A DNA stretch of 64,000 nt from JASGIT01 sp047601665 (GTDB lineage Bacteria; Pseudomonadota; Gammaproteobacteria; Burkholderiales; Burkholderiaceae_C), in NCBI GenBank assembly GCA_047601665.1, contig JASGIT010000001.1, positions 3,038,001 through 3,102,000 of the forward strand. Direction: 5' to 3'. Both the position numbers and the translations under genes were made by a program. This document shows positions 29,065-40,645 of this stretch, one piece after another (the stretch's first letter is position 1; each line of letters opens with the position of its first letter). The notes under the pieces were generated by a model. The model worked only from the letters and a program-made list of their open reading frames with translations. It did not search any database and had not been told where the DNA came from.

Positions 29065-29541
29065 ATGGCCACCTTTCCCGTCACCAAGCGCGGCGCCGAA
29101 GCGCTCAAGGAAGAACTGCACCGCCTGAAAACCGTGGAACGCCCCGCGGTCATCACCGCCATCGCCGAAGCCCGCGCCCAGGGCGACCTGAGCGAAAACG
29201 CCGACTACGACGCCGCCAAGGAGCGCCAGGGCTTCATCGAGGGCCGCATCCTCGAAATCGAGGGCAAGCTCTCCGCCGCGCAGGTCATCGACCCCAGCGC
29301 GCTCGACGCGGGCGGCCGCGTGGTGTTCGGCGCCACCGTCCAGCTCGAGGACGAGGACAGCGGCGACACCGTGACCTACCAGATCGTGGGCGAGGACGAG
29401 GCCGACCTGAAGCTGGGCCGCATCAACGTCTCCAGCCCCATCGCGCGCGCGCTGATCGGCAAGGAAGAGGGCGACACCGCCGAGGTGGTGGCCCCGGGCG
29501 GCGTGCGCCGCTATGAGGTCGTCGCCGTCAGCTATATCTGA
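29065..29541 (+). CDS. greA: Transcription elongation factor GreA
   Basis: 158 residues. Rescues backtracked RNA polymerase by stimulating transcript cleavage. N-terminal coiled coil with the acidic tip region QGDLSENADYDAAKERQGFI (about 40-60), C-terminal FKBP-like domain containing INVSSPIARALIGKEEGD. Shares its 5' side with the carAB terminator. Confidence 0.97.
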   Translation: MATFPVTKRGAEALKEELHRLKTVERPAVITAIAEARAQGDLSENADYDAAKERQGFIEGRILEIEGKLSAAQVIDPSALDAGGRVVFGATVQLEDEDSGDTVTYQIVGEDEADLKLGRINVSSPIARALIGKEEGDTAEVVAPGGVRRYEVVAVSYI

Positions 29542-29546
29542 AAGCC

Positions 29547-29951
29547 ATGCGCCAGCGCCTTGCTCTCTTTGCCGCCGCGCTCTGGTGGGGCAGCCTGACC
29601 GCCGTGGGCTTCATCGTGGTGCCGCTGCTGTTCAAACACCTGCCGTCGCCCGCGATGGCGGGGCAGATGGCGGCGCACCTGTTCGAGGCGCAGACTATGA
29701 TTTCCATAGCTGCCAGCGCTTGCTTGTTCTTGGTTCTGAGGCCAAAAGACCGTGAAAGCCAGGAATGGCAAGCGCAAGCCGCTATCATTTTCGTCATCCT
29801 GGGCCTGCTGCTGTCCCTGCTCGCGCAGTACGGCGTGGCCCCGCGCATCGTGGCGCGCGAGAACCTGAAGCTCTGGCACGGTGTGGGCAGCGCCATGTAC
29901 CTGGTGCAATGGCTGTGCGCCGGGGGCGTGCTCTGGAAGGTAGGCAAGTGA
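29547..29951 (+). CDS. DUF4149-family integral membrane protein
   Basis: 134 residues with four hydrophobic segments. Opening MRQRLALFAAALWWGSLTAV and the motif RENLKLWHGVGSAMYLVQWL fit DUF4149, a family of unknown function commonly beside greA in betaproteobacteria. About a quarter of the protein (around residues 50-82) is encoded by two dispersed-repeat copies in inverted order. Starts 5 bp after greA, so probably co-transcribed. Confidence 0.8.
   Translation: MRQRLALFAAALWWGSLTAVGFIVVPLLFKHLPSPAMAGQMAAHLFEAQTMISIAASACLFLVLRPKDRESQEWQAQAAIIFVILGLLLSLLAQYGVAPRIVARENLKLWHGVGSAMYLVQWLCAGGVLWKVGK
29695..29749 (-). repeat. Dispersed palindromic repeat, reverse copy inside DUF4149 gene
   Basis: On the minus strand it reads CTTTTGGCCTCAGAAC, then CAAGCAAGCGCTGGCAGCTA and TGGAAATC. 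Close to consensus. Confidence 0.8.
29751..29793 (+). repeat. Dispersed palindromic repeat, forward copy inside DUF4149 gene
   Basis: GCCAGGAATGGCAAGCGCAA followed by GCCGCTATCATTTTC. Read in frame as QAQAAII. Together with the reverse copy at 29695-29749 it forms an inverted pair. Confidence 0.7.
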
Positions 29952-30818
29952 ATGGAATCGCAACTCGTCCGCATCGACACCCGCGACTGGCAAATCCCCG
30001 GCACCGACGCCTGGCGCGCCGCGCTGGAGGCGGGCAAGGTGCTGTTCTTCCCCCGGCTCGCGTTTGACCTGCTGCCCGCCGAGCGCGCACTGCTGCGCCC
30101 CGAGGTGCGCGACCCCAAGGCGCGCAACATCAGCCTGGGCGTGGACGGGCAGCTCAAGGGCGCGGCGGGCGACGCCGCCACCCAGGCCGCCGTGGCCGCG
30201 ATGATCGGCCGCTTCCGCACCCAGGCCCTGGGCCTGATCGGCGCGCTGCTGCCGCACTACGTGAGCGCGCTGCGCCTGGCCCCCACCAGCTACCGCCCCA
30301 TGCAGGTGGAAACCCGTGCCCAGTCCTGGCGCGCCGACGACCGGCGCCTGCACGTGGACGCCTTCCCCTCGCGCCCCAACTACGGCGAACGCATCCTGCG
30401 CGTGTTCACCAACGTCAACCCCGACGGCGTGCCGCGCGTGTGGCGCGTGGGCGAGCCGTTCGAGACCGTGGCGCGCCAGTTCTTGCCCCGCGCCAAGCCC
30501 TATTCGGCGTGGCAGGCCCAGGTGCTGCAGGCGCTGCACGTCACCAAGTCTTTGCGCAGCGAATACGACCACCTGATGCTGCAACTGCACGACGGCATGA
30601 AGCGCGACCTGGACTACCAGCAGCGCGCCGCGCAGGAAGAGGTACCGTTCCCGGCAGGGGCGGTGTGGGTGTGCTTCTCCGACCAGACCTCGCACGCCGT
30701 CATGTCGGGCCAGTACATGCTGGAGCAGACGCTGCACCTGCCCGCCGCGCACGCCTACGACAAGGCGGCCAGCCCGCTCGCCATCCTGCAACGGCTCACG
30801 GGCAGGCCCTTGGTGTAG
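29952..30818 (+). CDS. kdoO: Kdo hydroxylase (Fe(II)/2-oxoglutarate dioxygenase family)
   Basis: 288 residues. Resembles the betaproteobacterial KdoO family, which hydroxylates the inner-core sugar Kdo of LPS to Ko, making the core more acid-stable. The iron facial triad is visible: HVD in RRLHVDAFPSRP (about 133-139) and a distal His in CFSDQTSHAVMSGQY (about 245). The block RILRVFTNVNPDGVPRVWRV is characteristic. Begins directly after DUF4149. Its stop codon touches the stop of a convergent glycosyltransferase, which may act on the same LPS core. Enzyme activity is inferred from family resemblance. Confidence 0.82.
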   Translation: MESQLVRIDTRDWQIPGTDAWRAALEAGKVLFFPRLAFDLLPAERALLRPEVRDPKARNISLGVDGQLKGAAGDAATQAAVAAMIGRFRTQALGLIGALLPHYVSALRLAPTSYRPMQVETRAQSWRADDRRLHVDAFPSRPNYGERILRVFTNVNPDGVPRVWRVGEPFETVARQFLPRAKPYSAWQAQVLQALHVTKSLRSEYDHLMLQLHDGMKRDLDYQQRAAQEEVPFPAGAVWVCFSDQTSHAVMSGQYMLEQTLHLPAAHAYDKAASPLAILQRLTGRPLV

Positions 30819-31574
30819 TCACTCGTGCCAGTGCTGCGCCACCCACGTGGCGGGCTGGATGTGCGCGAAGCGCTTGTTGCGCCGCCCCGCGAGCGCGTCG
30901 GGCGGATTGCATTCGCCGTGGAAGATCATGATGCGCGCGCCCTCGGGCACGAACGGGGCGCGCCAGTAGTTCGTGGGCCACGCGGGAATGCCGTGGTACT
31001 TGAAGCTCGGGCACCAGCCCTCGGGCCAGTACGACAGCAGGCCGCGCGCGTGCAGGAAGTGCGACAGGAACGCCTGCTCGTTGCGGTGCACCATCTGCAC
31101 CGCCTGCATGTTCTGGCGGAAATAGGCCAGCACGTCGGCGTGCGCGCCCAGCTCGAACCGGTACACCGACGAATTGCCCACGATGCGCTCGCCGAAGCGC
31201 CAGAAGCGCCGGTAGTCGCGGATGATGACGAATTGGCCCGGCTGGGTGAAAAAGTCGTCCAGCGGGCCGACCACCACCACGTCCAGGTCCAGGAACAGCG
31301 CCGTGCCGCGCAGGCCGTGCAGGTCGGCCTCGAAGGTGGTGAGCTTCTTCCACGCGCCGTCGCGCTGGCCCGGGGCCAGGTGCAGGTTCAGCGGCGGAAT
31401 CGGCAGGCACTGCACCTCAGGGCGGATGCCCGCGCCGTCGTCCGTCAGGCAGACGAAGTTGAAATCGCCCGACAGGTGCCTGCGCACCATCGCATACAGG
31501 CGGTTGACGTATTCGGGGCCGTATTTCGTGCCCCACTTCATGCACAGGATATGGCGCTGCGCGGTGGTGCTCAT
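30819..31574 (-). CDS. Putative GT-A-fold glycosyltransferase
   Basis: 251 residues. FLDLDVVVVG near residue 95 is the metal-binding DxD motif of GT-A enzymes, and a late HGECNP resembles the second metal ligand of GT8-like transferases. No signal peptide or membrane segment, so cytoplasmic, perhaps peripheral to the membrane. Next to the Kdo hydroxylase, so an LPS-core substrate is plausible but not shown. Overlaps yhbY by 4 bp on the same strand. Confidence 0.75.
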   Translation of the reverse strand: MSTTAQRHILCMKWGTKYGPEYVNRLYAMVRRHLSGDFNFVCLTDDGAGIRPEVQCLPIPPLNLHLAPGQRDGAWKKLTTFEADLHGLRGTALFLDLDVVVVGPLDDFFTQPGQFVIIRDYRRFWRFGERIVGNSSVYRFELGAHADVLAYFRQNMQAVQMVHRNEQAFLSHFLHARGLLSYWPEGWCPSFKYHGIPAWPTNYWRAPFVPEGARIMIFHGECNPPDALAGRRNKRFAHIQPATWVAQHWHE

Positions 31575-32038
31575 GAAGCGCGCTTCTTGACCGATTTCTG
31601 CTTGGGCTTGGCGCGCTTGATCTGGCCGCCGGACGTCAAACGCTGGTTGCCCAGCACGCGCAGCTGCTTCACCTCGGGCTTCTGGCCGGCGCGCTTGCTG
31701 AACTTGAGCACCTTCACGTCGCGTGGTCCGGGCATACGGTCTTCATCGACGGCCTTTTCCTTGGCCGCGGGCGGGCGCCACAGCACCAGCAGCTTGCCGA
31801 TGTGCTGGATGGGCGCGGCGTTGAGTTCGTCGGCCAGCTGCTGGTACATGGCCTCGCGCGCCGCGCGGTCGTCGCCGAACACGCGCACCTTGATGAGGCC
31901 GTGGGCGTTCAGCGCCAGGTCGATTTCTTTTTGCACGGCAGGCGTCAGGCCGTCGCCGCCGATCAGGACCACGGGATCGAGGTGGTGGGCGTTGGCGCGG
32001 TGTTCCCGGCGCTCGGCGGGCGTCAATTGGATTTGCAT
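31571..32038 (-). CDS. yhbY: CRM-domain RNA-binding protein (YhbY family)
   Basis: 155 residues. The N-terminal CRM/YhbY domain (LTPAERREHRANAHHLDPVV, then the GxxG-type VLIGGDGLTPAV and HIGKLLVLWRP) binds pre-50S ribosomal RNA in E. coli. The basic C-terminal tail (about 105-155, rich in Lys and Arg) is longer than in E. coli YhbY. It is divergent from rlmE, another 50S assembly gene, as in many proteobacteria. Confidence 0.92.
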   Translation of the reverse strand: MQIQLTPAERREHRANAHHLDPVVLIGGDGLTPAVQKEIDLALNAHGLIKVRVFGDDRAAREAMYQQLADELNAAPIQHIGKLLVLWRPPAAKEKAVDEDRMPGPRDVKVLKFSKRAGQKPEVKQLRVLGNQRLTSGGQIKRAKPKQKSVKKRAS

Positions 32039-32058
32039 CCCCGTATTATCTCAATCGC

Positions 32059-32715
32059 ATGAAAGTCAATACCCAAAGCAAGAAGGTCAACAAGGCGTGG
32101 CTGAACCAGCACGTCAACGACCCCTACGTGAAAGCCGCCCAGAAAGACGGCTACCGCGCGCGCGCCGCCTACAAACTCAAGGAAATCGACGAGCAGTTCG
32201 GCCTCATCAAGCCCGGCTACACCGTGGTGGACCTGGGCTGCGCGCCCGGCGCGTGGAGCCAGTACCTGCGCCGCCGCCTGTCGCCCGGCGGAGCGGCGGC
32301 GGGGCAGCTCAACGGCACCATCATCGGGCTGGACCTGCTGCCCATGGAGCCCATCGAGGGCGTGGCCTACATCCAGGGCGACTTCCGCGAGGAATCCGTG
32401 CTGGCCCAGCTGCAGGAAGCGCTGGCCGGGAGGGTGGTGGACGTGGTGGTGTCCGACATGGCGCCCAACCTCTCGGGCGTGGAGTCCATCGACGCCGCGC
32501 GCATCGAGCACCTGATCGAACTGGCCGTGGACTTCGCCAAGACGCACATGAAGCCGAGCGGCGCGCTGGTGGTCAAGCTGTTCCACGGCAGCGGCTACAC
32601 GCAGCTCGTGCAGCTGTTCAAGCAGACCTTCAAGGTGGTCAAGCCCGTCAAGCCCAAGGCGTCGCGCGACAAGTCGTCGGAAACCTTTCTCGTCGGCATC
32701 GGGCTGAAGTCATAG
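32059..32715 (+). CDS. rlmE: 23S rRNA 2'-O-ribose U2552 methyltransferase
   Basis: 218 residues. FtsJ/RrmJ-type SAM methyltransferase acting on the 50S A-loop. SAM motif VVDLGCAPGAWSQYL (about 56-70), catalytic K-D-K-E tetrad in SRAAYKL-type region (ARAAYKLKEID), VVSDMAPNLSG and LVVKLFHGSG. Faces away from yhbY with a 20-bp gap. Followed by ftsH as in E. coli. Confidence 0.96.
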   Translation: MKVNTQSKKVNKAWLNQHVNDPYVKAAQKDGYRARAAYKLKEIDEQFGLIKPGYTVVDLGCAPGAWSQYLRRRLSPGGAAAGQLNGTIIGLDLLPMEPIEGVAYIQGDFREESVLAQLQEALAGRVVDVVVSDMAPNLSGVESIDAARIEHLIELAVDFAKTHMKPSGALVVKLFHGSGYTQLVQLFKQTFKVVKPVKPKASRDKSSETFLVGIGLKS

Positions 32716-32810
32716 CCTTAGCCACGGCCCGGGCATGGATTTGGCTTGAAACGCCTAAAATGGCACCCAACTGGGCTTGACTTGGCCCGTTTCCCTTATT
32801 TGGAGCCCCC

Positions 32811-34733
<1,923 letters not shown>

Positions 34734-34742
34734 ACGATGACG

Positions 34743-34770
34743 ACGGGGCCTCTCAAGGCCCCGTTTTTTT
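34743..34770 (+). terminator. Intrinsic terminator abutting the folP start codon
   Basis: Stem ACGGGGCC / GGCCCCGT with loop TCTCAA, then TTTTTTT ending at the base before the folP ATG. It presumably ends ftsH transcripts, yet it also occupies the folP ribosome-binding position; AAGG at 34756-34759 is inside the stem. Confidence 0.85.
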
Positions 34771-35609
34771 ATGTTCTGGCAAACCGCACGCTACCGCCTG
34801 GACCTTGCGCGCCCGCAGGTCATGGGCATCGTCAACACCACGCCCGATTCGTTTTCCGACGGCGGCCGGCACGCCGGCGCTGCCGCCGCGCTGCGCCACT
34901 GCGAACAGCTGCTGAAAGACGGCGCGCACCTCCTCGACATCGGCGGCGAATCCACACGCCCCGGCAGCCCCGCCGTGCCGCTGGACGAGGAACTGGCCCG
35001 CGTGCTGCCCGTGGTGCGCGGGGCCGTGCAACTGGGCGTGCCCGTCTCGGTGGACACCTACAAGCCCGAGGTCATGCAGGCCGTGCTCGACCTGGGCGCG
35101 GACGCCATCAACGACATCTGGGCGCTGCGCCAGCCCGGCGCAGCGCAGGTGGTGGCGCGGCATGGCGCGTGCGGCGTGTGCCTGATGCACATGCACCGCG
35201 ACCCCCAGACCATGCAGACCGCGCCCATGCAAGGCGACGTGGTGCCGCAGGTGCTATCGTTTCTGGAGCTGGCAGCGCACGGCCTGCAAGCGCTGGGCAT
35301 CGAAAAGACCCGTATCGTGCTGGACGCGGGCACGGGCTTCGGCAAGACGGTGGCGCAGAATTTCGCGCTGCTCGCGCGCCAGCGCGAACTGCTCGCGCCG
35401 GGCTACGCGCTGCTCGCGGGCTGGTCGCGCAAATCGTCGCTGGGCGCGGTGACGGGGCTGGACGTGCAGGACCGCCTCGTCCCCAGCGTGGCCGCCGCCG
35501 TGCTGGCCGTGGAGCGGGGCGCGCGCATCGTGCGCGTGCACGACGTGCGCGAGACCGTGGCCGCGTTGGCCGTATGGAACGCAATGAACGAACAACAAGG
35601 AGAACTCCC

Positions 35610-35613
<4 letters not shown>
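34771..35613 (+). CDS. folP: Dihydropteroate synthase
   Basis: 280 residues. Joins pABA and pterin diphosphate in folate synthesis; the sulfonamide target. Motifs: MGIVNTTPDSFSDGG, LDIGGESTRPG, VLDAGTGFGKT, LLAGWSRKS. N-terminus MFWQTARYRLDL matches related proteins, so ATG 34771 appears right even though a terminator T-run lies directly before it and no free SD is visible. Overlaps glmM by 4 bp. Confidence 0.95.
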
Positions 35614-36944
<1,331 letters not shown>

Positions 36945-36948
36945 TGGC

Positions 36949-37449
36949 ATGGCCGCGGTGATCACCGTCCGCCCCGTGGACTACGCCGACCCGCGCGACG
37001 CCCAGGCCCTCGTCGCCTTGCTCGACGCCTACGCCAGCGACCCCGCGGGCGGCGGCGAACCGCTGTCCGCCGAGGTCAAGGCCGCCTTGCCCCAGGCGCT
37101 GCGCGCGCGCCCGCAGGCGTTCAGCGTGATCGCCTGGGCGCACGACGGCGGCGTGGAGCAGGCCGTGGGGCTGGTCAACTGCTTCGAGGGGTTTTCGACT
37201 TTCGCCGCCCGCCCGCTCGTCAACGTTCACGACGTGGCCGTGCTGCCCGGCTGGCGCGGCCAGCGCGTGGCGCAGAAGATGCTGGCCCTGGTGGAGCGGA
37301 TGGCGCGCGAGCGCGGCGCGTGCAAGCTCACGCTCGAAGTGCTGCAGGGCAACGCCCCGGCGCTGCGCGCCTACGAGCGCGAGGGCTTCGCGGGCTATGC
37401 GCTGGACCCGGCCATGGGCCACGCGCAGTTCATGCAGAAAAAGCTGTGA
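36949..37449 (+). CDS. GNAT-family N-acetyltransferase
   Basis: 166 residues. GCN5-related fold with the acetyl-CoA pyrophosphate-binding region VAVLPGWRGQRVAQKML (Q/RxxGxG/A type) and the following LEVLQGNAPALRAYEREGF, where Asn and Tyr are typical. The acceptor is unknown. Start set at MAAVITVR; the glmM stop is 5 bp upstream. Cytoplasmic, no signal or membrane segment. Confidence 0.85.
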   Translation: MAAVITVRPVDYADPRDAQALVALLDAYASDPAGGGEPLSAEVKAALPQALRARPQAFSVIAWAHDGGVEQAVGLVNCFEGFSTFAARPLVNVHDVAVLPGWRGQRVAQKMLALVERMARERGACKLTLEVLQGNAPALRAYEREGFAGYALDPAMGHAQFMQKKL

Positions 37450-37488
37450 CGAGCGTAGCGCTGGCGCCGCACGGCGTTGCGTGCTCCT

Positions 37489-37537
37489 GAAAACATAGCT
37501 GCTCGCGCTTTTTGGATAAGCGCCAGGCGGCAAAAAC
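37489..37537 (-). repeat. Dispersed palindromic repeat, reverse copy, intergenic (GNAT/olsB)
   Basis: Plus-strand AACATAGCTGCTCGCGCTTT, then TTGGATAAGCGCCAGGCGG and CAAAAA is the reverse complement of a diverged copy. It ends at the Pho box of the next gene. Confidence 0.75.
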
Positions 37538-37554
37538 TGTCATGCGGCGGTCAT
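37537..37554 (+). promoter_or_regulatory. PhoB box upstream of olsB-like gene
   Basis: Direct repeat CTGTCAT-GCGG-CGGTCAT with 11-bp period matches the PhoB consensus (CTGTCAT, 4 nt, CTGTCAY). A -10-like CACACT follows 10 nt later (37565-37570), the same geometry as at ppk and pstS. Confidence 0.75.
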
Positions 37555-37593
37555 GGCCGGCTCCCACACTGGCGGGTATGGAAGGAGTGCCCC

Positions 37594-38412
37594 ATGACCG
37601 ATCTGACCCAACCCCGCTTGCCTTTTCCGCCCCTGGCCGTGCCCGGCGGGCGCCCGCATCGCCCAGGCGAAGCCAGCACCGGCGTGACCGTGTCCTGGGC
37701 GCGGCACCTCGACGAAGTGCGGCAGGCGCAGCGGCTGCGGTATGCCGTGTTCGTGGACGAAATGGGCGCGCGGCTCGATACGCCCGTGCCCGGCCATGAC
37801 GTGGACCGGTTCGACGACTACTGCGAGCACCTGCTGGTGCGCAAGGTGCTGGACGATGGCGCCAGCGGCGCGGTGATCGGCACCTACCGCGTGCTCACCC
37901 CGGCCCAGGCGCGGCGCGCGGGCGGCACCTACAGCGACACCGAGTTCGACCTGGCCCGCCTGCACGCCCTGCGCGGGCGCATGGTGGAACTGGGCCGCAG
38001 CTGCGTGCACCCAGACCACCGCCAGGGCGGCGTGATCATGGCGCTGTGGGGCGCGCTCGCGGGCTTCATGCAGCGCAACGGGCTGGACACCATGATCGGC
38101 TGCGCCAGCATCCCCATGCTGCACAACGGCATGGTCAGCGGCGACGTGGCCGCCAGCCTCTGGCAGCAGCTGCGCCAGACGCACCTGGCCCCTGGCGAGC
38201 TGCAGGTGACGCCGCGCCTGCCGCTGCCGGTCGAGCAGCTCGACGGTTCCCTGCCCGTGGAGCCGCCCGCGCTCATCAAGGGCTACCTGCGGATGGGCGC
38301 GCGGGTGCTCGGCGCGCCGGCGTGGGACCCGGACTTCAACACCGCCGACCTGCCGATGCTGATGCGGCTGGCCGACCTGCCGCCGCGCTATCGCAAGCAT
38401 TTCCTGGGGTAG
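37594..38412 (+). CDS. OlsB-like GNAT N-acyltransferase (ornithine lipid / hemolysin-like family)
   Basis: 272 residues. Belongs to the family of 3-hydroxyacyl-ACP-dependent acyltransferases that make lyso-ornithine lipid. Motifs: LRYAVFVDEMGAR near residue 48, RFDDYCEHLLV and the GNAT core MVELGRSCVHPDHRQGGVIM (about 130-149). GAAGGAG precedes ATG 37594. The Pho box in front fits the known replacement of phospholipids by phosphorus-free ornithine lipids under phosphate starvation. No OlsA acyltransferase gene is adjacent, so the end product is inferred. Confidence 0.78.
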   Translation: MTDLTQPRLPFPPLAVPGGRPHRPGEASTGVTVSWARHLDEVRQAQRLRYAVFVDEMGARLDTPVPGHDVDRFDDYCEHLLVRKVLDDGASGAVIGTYRVLTPAQARRAGGTYSDTEFDLARLHALRGRMVELGRSCVHPDHRQGGVIMALWGALAGFMQRNGLDTMIGCASIPMLHNGMVSGDVAASLWQQLRQTHLAPGELQVTPRLPLPVEQLDGSLPVEPPALIKGYLRMGARVLGAPAWDPDFNTADLPMLMRLADLPPRYRKHFLG

Positions 38413-38428
38413 GTCATCAAGTTGTCAC
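38411..38428 (+). promoter_or_regulatory. PhoB box upstream of ppk
   Basis: AGGTCAT-CAAG-TTGTCAC, two half-sites with 11-bp period, the first overlapping the olsB-like stop codon. GAGAAT (38439-38444) lies 10 nt downstream as -10. Confidence 0.65.
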
Positions 38429-38471
38429 ACTAGGGGCGGAGAATGGGCGGGCTCGCGTTTTGCCGTGCCCT

Positions 38472-40640
38472 ATGCCGCCTCCAACACAAGACTCCACGCC
38501 TGACACCGCCGCCGGCGCCGCCACGGTGCCGGAAGCCCCGCCTCTCCCTCTGCTTGCGGCTCCCGCCGCCGCCTTCCTCGACCGCGACCAGTGCATCCTG
38601 GCCTTCAACGAGCGCGTGTTCGACTGGGCGCGGCGCGACGACGTGCCACTGCTGGAGCGGCTGCGCTACCTGTGCATCGTCTCGTCCAACCTGGACGAAT
38701 TCTTCGAGGTGCGCTCCGCCCCCCACCTCGCCGCCGCGCAGAACGGCGACACCAAGGGCGAGTACACCGTGGAGACCTTCGAGGCCTTCGCCGCCAAGGC
38801 ACACGAGTTCGTCGAGCGGCAGTACGCGCTGTACAACGATGCCCTGGTGCCCGCGTTCGCCAAGAAGGGCATCCGCATCGTCTCGCACGGCGAGCGCACG
38901 CCCGAGCAGCGCCAATGGGTGCACGACTACTTCCAGCGCGAGGTGCGCCCGCTGCTGGTGCCGATCGCGCTCGACCCGGCGCACCCGTTTCCGCTGGTGG
39001 CGAACAAGTCGCTCAACTTCATCGTGCGGCTCAAGGGCGCGGACGCCTTCGGGCGCAGCAACGACGTCGCCATCGTGCGCGTGCCGCGCGCGCTGCCGCG
39101 CATCATCAAGATGCCGGGGCGGCTCACGCCCAAGGGCGAGCAGCATTTCATCATCCTCTCCAGCGTGGTGCGGGCGCATCTGGCCGACCTGTTCCCGGGC
39201 CGCGAGGTGAGCGAGTTCTCGCAGTTCCGCGTCACGCGCCATTCCGACCTGTCGGTGGACGAGGAAGACGTGCGCAGCCTGCGCGCCGTGCTGCGCCAGG
39301 GCCTGCAGCAGCGCCACTTCGGCCAGGCCGTGCGGCTGGAGGTGTCGGCCAGCTGCTCGCGCTACCTGTCGGACTTCCTGCAGTCGCAGTTCGCGCTGCC
39401 CGCCGCCGCCGTGTACCGCGTGCACGGGCCGGTGAACCTGGTGCGCCTGTCGCAGCTGGTGGACCTGGTGAACGACCCGGCGCTGCTGTTCCCGCCCTGG
39501 CGCGCCTCGTGGCCGCGCGGCATCCAGCCCGGCGCGTCCATCCTGGCGCAGCTGCAGGAGCGCGACGTGCTCATCCACCAGCCGTTCGAGAGCTTCGACG
39601 GCGTGCTCGCCTTCCTGCGCGAGGCGGTGCACGACCCCGACGTGCTCGCCATCAAGCAGACCATCTACCGCACCGGCGCGGACGCCGAGATGCTCGACCT
39701 GCTATGCGAAGGCGTGCGGCGCGGCAAGGAGGTGATGGCCGTGGTCGAACTGAAGGCGCGTTTCGACGAAGAGACCAACATCAACTGGGCCGAGGCGCTC
39801 GAAGCCATCGGCGCGCAGGTGGCCTACGGCGTGGTCGGCCTCAAGACCCACGCCAAGATGCTGCTGGTCACGCGCCGCGAGGGCAAGCAGCTGCGCCGCT
39901 ACGGGCATTTGTCCACGGGCAACTACAACCCGCGCTCGGCCCGGCTGTACACCGACCTGAGCTACCTCACGGCCAACGAGGACATCACCGCCGACATGGA
40001 CGGCGTGTTCAACCACCTGGCCAGCCAGAACCGCCCGCCGAAGCTGCGCCAGCTGCTGCTGGCCCCGTTCCACCTGCACAAGCGGCTGATCGAGAAGATC
40101 GAGCAGGCGGGCCTGGCGGCGCAGGCGGGGCAGGATGCGCGCATCGTCGCCAAGATGAACGCGCTGACCGACGTGGACCTGATGCGCGCCCTGGTGCAGG
40201 CGAGCCAGCGCGGCGCGCGCATCGACCTCATCGTGCGCGGGGCCTGCATGTTGCCCGTGGGCGTGCCGGGGGTGACGGACAACATCCGCGTGCGCTCCAT
40301 CATCGGGCGCTTCCTGGAGCACACGCGGGTGTTCTACTTCCGCGCCGGAGAGCAGGAAGACCTGTACCTCGCCAGCGCCGACTGGATGAACCGCAACATG
40401 ATGCGCCGTGTGGAACTGGCCTGGCCCGTGACCGAGCCGCAGCTGCGCCAGCGCATCATGGACGAATGCCTGACCGCCTACCTGTACGACGACCGCGACG
40501 CCTGGACGCTGCGGCCCGACGGCACGTACCAGCGCGCGCCCCATCCCCAGGACGGCAAGGGCGCGCAGGCGGCGCTGATGGCGCGGTATGAGCCGATGAA
40601 GAAGATCGGCAAGAAGAAGGCGAAGCTGGGGCTGGTTTAG
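38472..40640 (+). CDS. ppk: Polyphosphate kinase 1
   Basis: 722 residues from ATG 38472. Polymerises the gamma-phosphate of ATP into polyphosphate. Four domains: N (begins LDRDQCILAFNERV), head (VPIALDPAHPFPLVANKSLN), and two phospholipase D-like catalytic domains with the autophosphorylated His in RRYGHLSTGNYNPRSARLY. An acidic/proline-rich N-terminal extension of about 35 residues precedes the fold. The frame is open far upstream into olsB, which is a shadow. Opposed to ppx across a dispersed repeat. Confidence 0.97.
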   Translation: MPPPTQDSTPDTAAGAATVPEAPPLPLLAAPAAAFLDRDQCILAFNERVFDWARRDDVPLLERLRYLCIVSSNLDEFFEVRSAPHLAAAQNGDTKGEYTVETFEAFAAKAHEFVERQYALYNDALVPAFAKKGIRIVSHGERTPEQRQWVHDYFQREVRPLLVPIALDPAHPFPLVANKSLNFIVRLKGADAFGRSNDVAIVRVPRALPRIIKMPGRLTPKGEQHFIILSSVVRAHLADLFPGREVSEFSQFRVTRHSDLSVDEEDVRSLRAVLRQGLQQRHFGQAVRLEVSASCSRYLSDFLQSQFALPAAAVYRVHGPVNLVRLSQLVDLVNDPALLFPPWRASWPRGIQPGASILAQLQERDVLIHQPFESFDGVLAFLREAVHDPDVLAIKQTIYRTGADAEMLDLLCEGVRRGKEVMAVVELKARFDEETNINWAEALEAIGAQVAYGVVGLKTHAKMLLVTRREGKQLRRYGHLSTGNYNPRSARLYTDLSYLTANEDITADMDGVFNHLASQNRPPKLRQLLLAPFHLHKRLIEKIEQAGLAAQAGQDARIVAKMNALTDVDLMRALVQASQRGARIDLIVRGACMLPVGVPGVTDNIRVRSIIGRFLEHTRVFYFRAGEQEDLYLASADWMNRNMMRRVELAWPVTEPQLRQRIMDECLTAYLYDDRDAWTLRPDGTYQRAPHPQDGKGAQAALMARYEPMKKIGKKKAKLGLV

Positions 40641-40645
40641 GCCGG

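Noticed and set aside
32716..32810. Promoter for ftsH
   Set aside because: TAAAAT and TTGACT occur but not at a valid -35/-10 spacing; no confident call.
35251..35310. A further copy of the dispersed repeat in folP (CTGGAGCTGGCAGCGCACG and CAAGCGCTGGGCATCGAAAA)
   Set aside because: Only short matches to the consensus; the encoded residues are ordinary for FolP, so chance cannot be excluded.
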